Of a DNA stretch of 64,000 nucleotides, positions 59,816 through 64,000 are shown piece by piece. This DNA is from Actinomycetota bacterium (GTDB taxonomy: Bacteria; Actinomycetota; Actinomycetes; Mycobacteriales; Micromonosporaceae). The stretch is from NCBI GenBank assembly GCA_005885555.1, contig VAWN01000038.1, forward strand, positions 1 to 64,000, written 5' to 3'. A program made the position numbers and the translations under genes. The notes under the pieces were generated by a model, which worked only from the letters and a program-made list of their open reading frames with translations, was not told where the DNA came from and ran no database searches. Numbering within the stretch: position 1 is the first letter of the stretch; each line of letters starts with the position of its first letter.

Positions 59816-60618
59816 GGTGGGGCTATGCTGCCTTGGCGTATTCATTGATCAATCCGCTGAGGATTGGGCGGCGTTGTGAACACCGTGTCGAAGGCGGCGG
59901 TGAACTTCGCGTCGCGGTCGCGTAGCAGGAACCGCAGCTTGTCGGTGCGCTGGTCGAGATCCATCAGCATGTAGATCCGGTTGAGGAAGACGGTGTCGAC
60001 GGTGACGAAGTCGTACGCCACGATGCCGCGGGCCTGCGCGGTGAGAAACTGCTTCCATGTCGGCCCGGTGCGGCGGGGCGCGCGGGGTCGACGCCGGCGT
60101 GGTGGAGAATGTTCCACACGGTGCTGGCCGCGACCCGGTAGCCGAGACCGACCAGTTCGCCATGGATACGCCGCTGCCCCCAAGTCGCGTTGTCGGCGGC
60201 CAGGCGTAGCACCAGTACCCTGATCTGCCCGGCGATCGGCGGGCGTGCGGGAATGTCCAGCGCCAGGCGATCGGGTCGTGGTGCCAGCGCAGCAGCGTGG
60301 CCGCAGTCGCGAAGAAGATCGGCCAACGGGCGCGGGGGAGCAGCCGGGACAGCGTCGCGAGCACGACCCGGTCGGCGGGCTGCAGCTTCGGCCGGTGTAC
60401 CTGGCGGCGGAGCACCGCGACTTGGTGGCGCAGGATGAGGAGTTCGACGTCCTTGGCGCCGTCGTCGCGGGCGAGCTGGGTCAACATTTGCAGCACCTGG
60501 CGCAGGAGCAGGTACACCAGCGACACGCTCATGGCCGGCAGCGTGACCGCCTCCAGATCATTGGCCTCGGACAAAGCCGCACGCCAACCGTCGCAGGCCG
60601 GTTGTTGAGCCCCACAGG
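59796..60618. mobile_element. Decayed insertion sequence with terminal inverted repeats
   Basis: CCTGTGGGGC at 59796-59805 and GCCCCACAGG at 60609-60618 are perfect 10-bp inverted ends, extending to about 15 of 18 positions. They bracket a broken integrase-type transposase. No target duplication was found. At 823 bp it is shorter than an intact element of this type. Confidence 0.75.
59823..60532 (-). pseudogene. Integrase-type (rve) transposase, multiply frameshifted
   Basis: From ATG 60532 frame one reads MSVSLVYLLLRQVLQMLTQL and ELLILRHQVAVLRRQVHRPK. Frame two gives VLVLRLAADNATWGQRRIHG, then ELVGLGYRVAASTVWNIL. Frame three gives RTGPTWKQFLTAQARGIVAY, DFVTVDTVFLNRIY and MDLDQRTDKLRFLLRDRDAK. 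A last frame gives LSGLINEYAKAA and a stop at 59823. A stretch between RIYML and MDLDQRT and part of the core are deleted. The order matches IS3-like integrases. Confidence 0.82.
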
Positions 60619-60774
60619 CGGCGCCGTCTGGGTGGTCGACTACGGCGCGGGCACGCTGTACGCGCTGGACCACTGGCGGTGCCCGCCGCGCTCGTCGTAC
60701 CCCGGCGCGCAGCCGCCGCCCGTTGATCGGGACCGGTCTGGACACCGCCCCACGGGGCCACGAAGATCTGAGCA
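60619..60774 (+). pseudogene. Possible beta-propeller (PQQ-like) gene scrap
   Basis: Directly outside the IS right end the plus frame reads GAVWVVDYGAGTLYALDHWR. This resembles one blade of a PQQ-type propeller (vWvvDy..GTLYALD). It degrades at once into unrelated sequence. It may be the gene the IS landed in. Confidence 0.35.
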
Positions 60775-63700
60775 ATGGCTGGCCGTTTCCAACCGTATCC
60801 GGCCGCCCGTATTGGTGAGCCGGGTGGATCGATCAACGCCGCGTTGCGATCCGTGCGCCGGGCATCCGGGGTCAGCCTCGACGTCCTGGCGGCCCGGACG
60901 AACTTCAGCAAGCCGTACCTGTCGAACGTGGAGGGCGGCCGGCGCCGGGTGACGCCGGAGATGGCGCAGGCGTACGACGCCGCCCTGGGTACCGGTGGGC
61001 TGCTCGTCCGGTTGCTCGCGGGTGGCCCGGACGCGCCGGTGGGCCGGGCGGCCGAGACGATCCGGCTGCGCCGGCTCACCGAGGAACTCGCCAGCGGCCG
61101 GGGCAGCGCGGTGTGGGTCGCGGGAGAACCCGGCATCGGCAAGTCCTCGTTGCTGCGCGCCGGGCTCGCCGATGCCGGGGCGCTCGGCTGCCGGGTCCTG
61201 TGGGCGGCCGCCGACGAGTCGCTGGCCCGCTTCCCGCTGTGGGCCCTCCTCGACGGGGTACGCGCGCACGCCGCCGACGCCGATCCCGAGCTTGCGGAGA
61301 TCACCGCGCTGCTGAGCGGTACCGGTGCGGCCGGTTCGGCGCCGGGCGACGCGGTCGCGGCGGCGGCCGAGCGGCTGGTCGTCCTCGTCGAACGCTGGTG
61401 CGCCTCGGCACCGGTCCTGCTCGCCGTCGACGACCTCCAGTGGGCCGACGACATGAGCCTGTCGGTGTGGGCCCGGCTGCGCCGGCTGGTGCCGCAGCTG
61501 CCGCTGCTCGTGGCTGGGGCGTGCCGGCCGGTACCGCACCGGCCCGAGTTGGCGGCGATCGAGCGTACCGTCACCGGGAGCGACAGCCTGGTCCTGCGCC
61601 TCGGCCCGCTACCTGCGGCGGCGGTCACCGAGCTGACCGGGTACCTCGCCGGCGCGCCGGCCGGACCGGGATTGCGCGCCGCCGCCGACCAGGCCGGCGG
61701 CAACCCCCTGTACCTGCGCGAGCTGGTCGAGGCGCTGGTCCGTGAGCGGCGGATCCGGATCGCCGACGGATGGGCGGAGCTGACCGGTCCGGTGGTGCCG
61801 CCGTCCCTCGTGGCCGCGATCGGTGCCCGCCTGGACTACCTGTCCGAACCGGCGCGCGCGACGCTGCGGATCGCCGCCCTGCTCGGCCCGGAGCCCGCGG
61901 TCGCGGACCTCGGTACCGTCAGCGGCCGGTCCGCCACCGAGCTGGCCGACGTCGTGAACGAGGCGATCGCGGCCGGCGCGCTGGTGGCGACCGCCGACCG
62001 GATCGCCTTCCGGCACGGCCTGATCCGCACCGTCCTGTACGAGCAGACCCCGGCCCCGGTGCGGGCCGCGCTGCACTGGGAGGCGGCGCGGGTACTGGCC
62101 GCGTCCGGGGCGGGCGTCGAGGTCATCGCCGAGCACCTGCTCGCCGGTACCGCCACCGCCGCCGCCGACCGGTGGATCGCGCGGTGGCTGGCTGACGGTG
62201 CCGCCGCGGTACTGGTCAACCGGGCGCCGCGGGTGGCGCTGGAGCTACTTGAGCGGGCACCCGACCGCGCCCTGGCCGGGTACCGGATCGAGGTCCTGTT
62301 CCGCCTCGCCCGCTACGACGAGGTGGCCGGCCTCGGCCCGCAGGTCCTCGCGGCCGAGCCCGACCCGGACCTGACCGGCCGCACCGCCTGGCTGCTGGCC
62401 CGCGCGCTGATCCGCCTCGGCCGCGGCCCAGAGGGCTACACCATCCTGTGCGACGTGCTGCGCGACCCGCGGCTGGACCCACGGTGGACCGCCCGGTTGC
62501 GGGCGTTCAAGGCGATCCTGGGCCCGCCCGACAACCGGCTCGCGACCGCCCGGCGCGCAATCGACGACGGCGAGCGCTCCGGCGACCCGACCTCGCTCGG
62601 CTGGGCACTGCACGCCCTGGCCATCGCGGAGCGTTCCACCGACGAGACGGTCGCCCTGGCCACCGTCGAACGGGCGATCGCGGTCGTCGGCGACGGATGG
62701 GAGACCGCCGAGCTGCGCGGGGTGTTCCTCGGCAACCGCATGGCGTCGCTGTGCAACGTGGGCCGGCTCGCCGAGATACCGCAGGCGATCGAGGAGGCGC
62801 TACGCGCGGCCGAGCTGGACGGCATGCAGTCGCAACAGCTCGCGGTCCGTCTCCAGATCGCCGAGCTCTACTACTTCTGGGGCCGGTGGGACGACGCCCG
62901 GACCGAACTGGCCGCCGCTGCCGAACTGCTCGGCACCGACCGGCAACGCATGTTCTGGTGGCACACGGTGGGCGCGCTCATCGCCGCACACCGCGGGGAC
63001 AGCGCCGTCCTCGCCACGCACCTGTCCGAGGCGCGTGCTCTCGACATCGACCTGCGCCTGGCGAACGCGAACGCCGGCCGGCTGCGCGCCGCCCAGGCCA
63101 TCGCGGCCGAGGCCGGCGGCCGCCCGGCCGACGCGCTGGACGCCCTTCTGGCCGCCTGTACCGAGCCCGACTCCAGCCCACAGTCACTCGTCCTCGAAGA
63201 TGACAGCAGGCCCTGGCTGCCGGACCTCGTCCGCCTTGCCCTGGCTCAGGGACGCCCCGACGTGGCGCGGGCCTACACCGCGGCCTGCGTCGCCGACGCC
63301 CGGGTCGCCGACCGTCCGGGGACGGCCGCCGCCGCCCGGCGCTGCGAGGGACTGCTCGACCGAAACCCGGCCCTGATCGAGTCCGCCATCGAGGAGTACG
63401 AGCGCGGCAACCTCGTCCCGTTCCGGGCGCGGGGCTACGAGGATCTGGCGGTGCTCCGCGCGGAACTGGGCGACCTCGACGGCGCGCAGCGGGCGTCCGA
63501 CGCGGCCGCCGAGGGGTACGTGGCGCTGGAAGCCGCCTGGGACCTGCGCCGCGCCCGCGCCCGGCTCCGGCCGCTCGGGCTGCGTCTCAACCGGTACCGT
63601 ATCCGCCGCCGTCCGGCCACCGGATGGGAGGCGCTCACGCCGACCGAGATCCGGGTGGCCGAACTGGTCGCCGAAGGGCTGTCCAACCCCGACATCGCGG

Positions 63701-63822
63701 CGCGGCTGCACATCTCCCGGCGTACCGTCGAGACCCACGTGGCGCACATCCTCGCGAAGATCGGCGGGCGGTCACGTATGGAGATCGCCCTGGCCGCGCC
63801 GGACCGCGGCGGATCCCCATAG
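60775..63822 (+). CDS. Large regulator: XRE HTH - AAA ATPase - helical repeats - LuxR HTH
   Basis: The 1015-residue protein has an XRE helix-turn-helix at about 17-75 (ALRSVRRASGVSLDVLAART, NFSKPYLSNVEGGRRRV). The ATPase has Walker A GEPGIGKSSLLRA (about 116) and Walker B VLLAVDDLQWADD (about 215). TPR-like helices cover about 440-900. A C-terminal LuxR HTH at about 950-1005 reads LTPTEIRVAELVAEGLSN, then ARLHISRRTVETHVAHIL. It is a LAL/STAND-type activator with two DNA-binding ends. The target is unknown; the neighbour 63867 may be in its regulon. Confidence 0.92.
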   Translation: MAGRFQPYPAARIGEPGGSINAALRSVRRASGVSLDVLAARTNFSKPYLSNVEGGRRRVTPEMAQAYDAALGTGGLLVRLLAGGPDAPVGRAAETIRLRRLTEELASGRGSAVWVAGEPGIGKSSLLRAGLADAGALGCRVLWAAADESLARFPLWALLDGVRAHAADADPELAEITALLSGTGAAGSAPGDAVAAAAERLVVLVERWCASAPVLLAVDDLQWADDMSLSVWARLRRLVPQLPLLVAGACRPVPHRPELAAIERTVTGSDSLVLRLGPLPAAAVTELTGYLAGAPAGPGLRAAADQAGGNPLYLRELVEALVRERRIRIADGWAELTGPVVPPSLVAAIGARLDYLSEPARATLRIAALLGPEPAVADLGTVSGRSATELADVVNEAIAAGALVATADRIAFRHGLIRTVLYEQTPAPVRAALHWEAARVLAASGAGVEVIAEHLLAGTATAAADRWIARWLADGAAAVLVNRAPRVALELLERAPDRALAGYRIEVLFRLARYDEVAGLGPQVLAAEPDPDLTGRTAWLLARALIRLGRGPEGYTILCDVLRDPRLDPRWTARLRAFKAILGPPDNRLATARRAIDDGERSGDPTSLGWALHALAIAERSTDETVALATVERAIAVVGDGWETAELRGVFLGNRMASLCNVGRLAEIPQAIEEALRAAELDGMQSQQLAVRLQIAELYYFWGRWDDARTELAAAAELLGTDRQRMFWWHTVGALIAAHRGDSAVLATHLSEARALDIDLRLANANAGRLRAAQAIAAEAGGRPADALDALLAACTEPDSSPQSLVLEDDSRPWLPDLVRLALAQGRPDVARAYTAACVADARVADRPGTAAAARRCEGLLDRNPALIESAIEEYERGNLVPFRARGYEDLAVLRAELGDLDGAQRASDAAAEGYVALEAAWDLRRARARLRPLGLRLNRYRIRRRPATGWEALTPTEIRVAELVAEGLSNPDIAARLHISRRTVETHVAHILAKIGGRSRMEIALAAPDRGGSP

Positions 63823-63866
63823 GCCGGTCACGGTCGCGGCAGGGCCCGGCGGGTACCGTCGGCTGC

Positions 63867-64000
63867 ATGGACATCCTCGTGGTCGGCGGGCACGGCAAGA
63901 TCGCGTTGCGGCTGCTGCGGTTGCTGGCTGCCCGCGGCCACCATGCCCGCGGGCTGATCCGCAAGCCGGAGCAGGCCGCCGAGCTGCAGACGGTGGGCGC
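63867..64000 (+). CDS. NAD(P)-binding atypical SDR, partial (runs off window)
   Basis: The 44 residues visible read MDILVVGGHGKIALRLLRLL, then AARGHHARGLIRKPEQAAEL. VGGHGKIA is the GxxGxxG cofactor motif of NmrA/YwnB-like atypical SDRs, with Arg after beta-2 suggesting NADPH. TACCGT stands about 8 nt before the ATG. The gene continues beyond base 64000. Confidence 0.85.
   Translation, partial: MDILVVGGHGKIALRLLRLLAARGHHARGLIRKPEQAAELQTVG

Noticed and set aside
1-64000. CRISPR array, prophage or secondary-metabolite cluster
   Set aside because: No regularly spaced repeats, phage structural genes, PKS/NRPS or lanthipeptide genes were seen.

Overview
The window is chromosomal DNA from a high-GC (about 73 percent) filamentous-type actinomycete. 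Signs are GTG starts, many leaderless TANNNT promoters, a glp-glpR division locus, CsoR, SigR-like and LexA-type sites, and a block in the same gene order as the Mycobacterium tuberculosis moeZ (Rv3206c) to rhlE (Rv3211) region. Gene content suggests Micromonosporales or a close relative; the genus cannot be fixed from sequence alone.

Layout. 42-5743 (minus): tRNA-Ala and a five-gene operon, diguanylate cyclase - galU - glp/moeA - GNAT - glpR. 5.8-24 kb: housekeeping and conserved genes, including 5-formyl-THF cyclo-ligase, FmdB, Fur, MFS and MarC membrane proteins, a PHP phosphatase, a PH-domain protein with a 52-aa partner, a tRNA/rRNA methyltransferase, MaoC, trxA behind a SigR-type promoter, a radical SAM gene behind an SOS box, acyl-CoA dehydrogenase, CitE and two DUF4190 proteins. 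24-41.6 kb: orphan nuoB, gamma-glutamyltransferase, an ATL repair protein, proBA, a squalene-cyclase-like repeat protein, then moeZ - two DUF3152 paralogues - hydrolase, TetR - DUF3107, a ferritin-like protein and rhlE. 41.5-49 kb: the copper operon csoR-copZ-(duplicated HxHP exported protein)-copA with its operator, an NlpC/P60 hydrolase, MBL and FHA proteins. 49-57.3 kb: a frameshifted vWA lipoprotein-like gene, a TetR - YhgE - ATPase exporter with a 34-nt operator, a secreted esterase, a subtilase and tRNA-Arg. 57.3-60.8 kb: a lower-GC foreign island made of two dead transposases around one intact flavoprotein. 60.8-64 kb: a large XRE-AAA-LuxR regulator and the start of an NAD(P)-binding protein.

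Structure beyond genes. Four intergenic hairpins sharing GATCTTGGA arms sit only between convergent genes. Three of them are 76-77 nt long and keep the same C-C mismatch. Most other convergent pairs overlap by 4-64 bp. The hexamer GGTACC is more than ten-fold over-represented in the core sequence but not in the island, and GTCCAC(A/T)GTGGAC recurs about ten times. These are the most novel-looking signals.

All calls come from reading the sequence. No homology search or folding program was run, and family names rest on remembered motifs.
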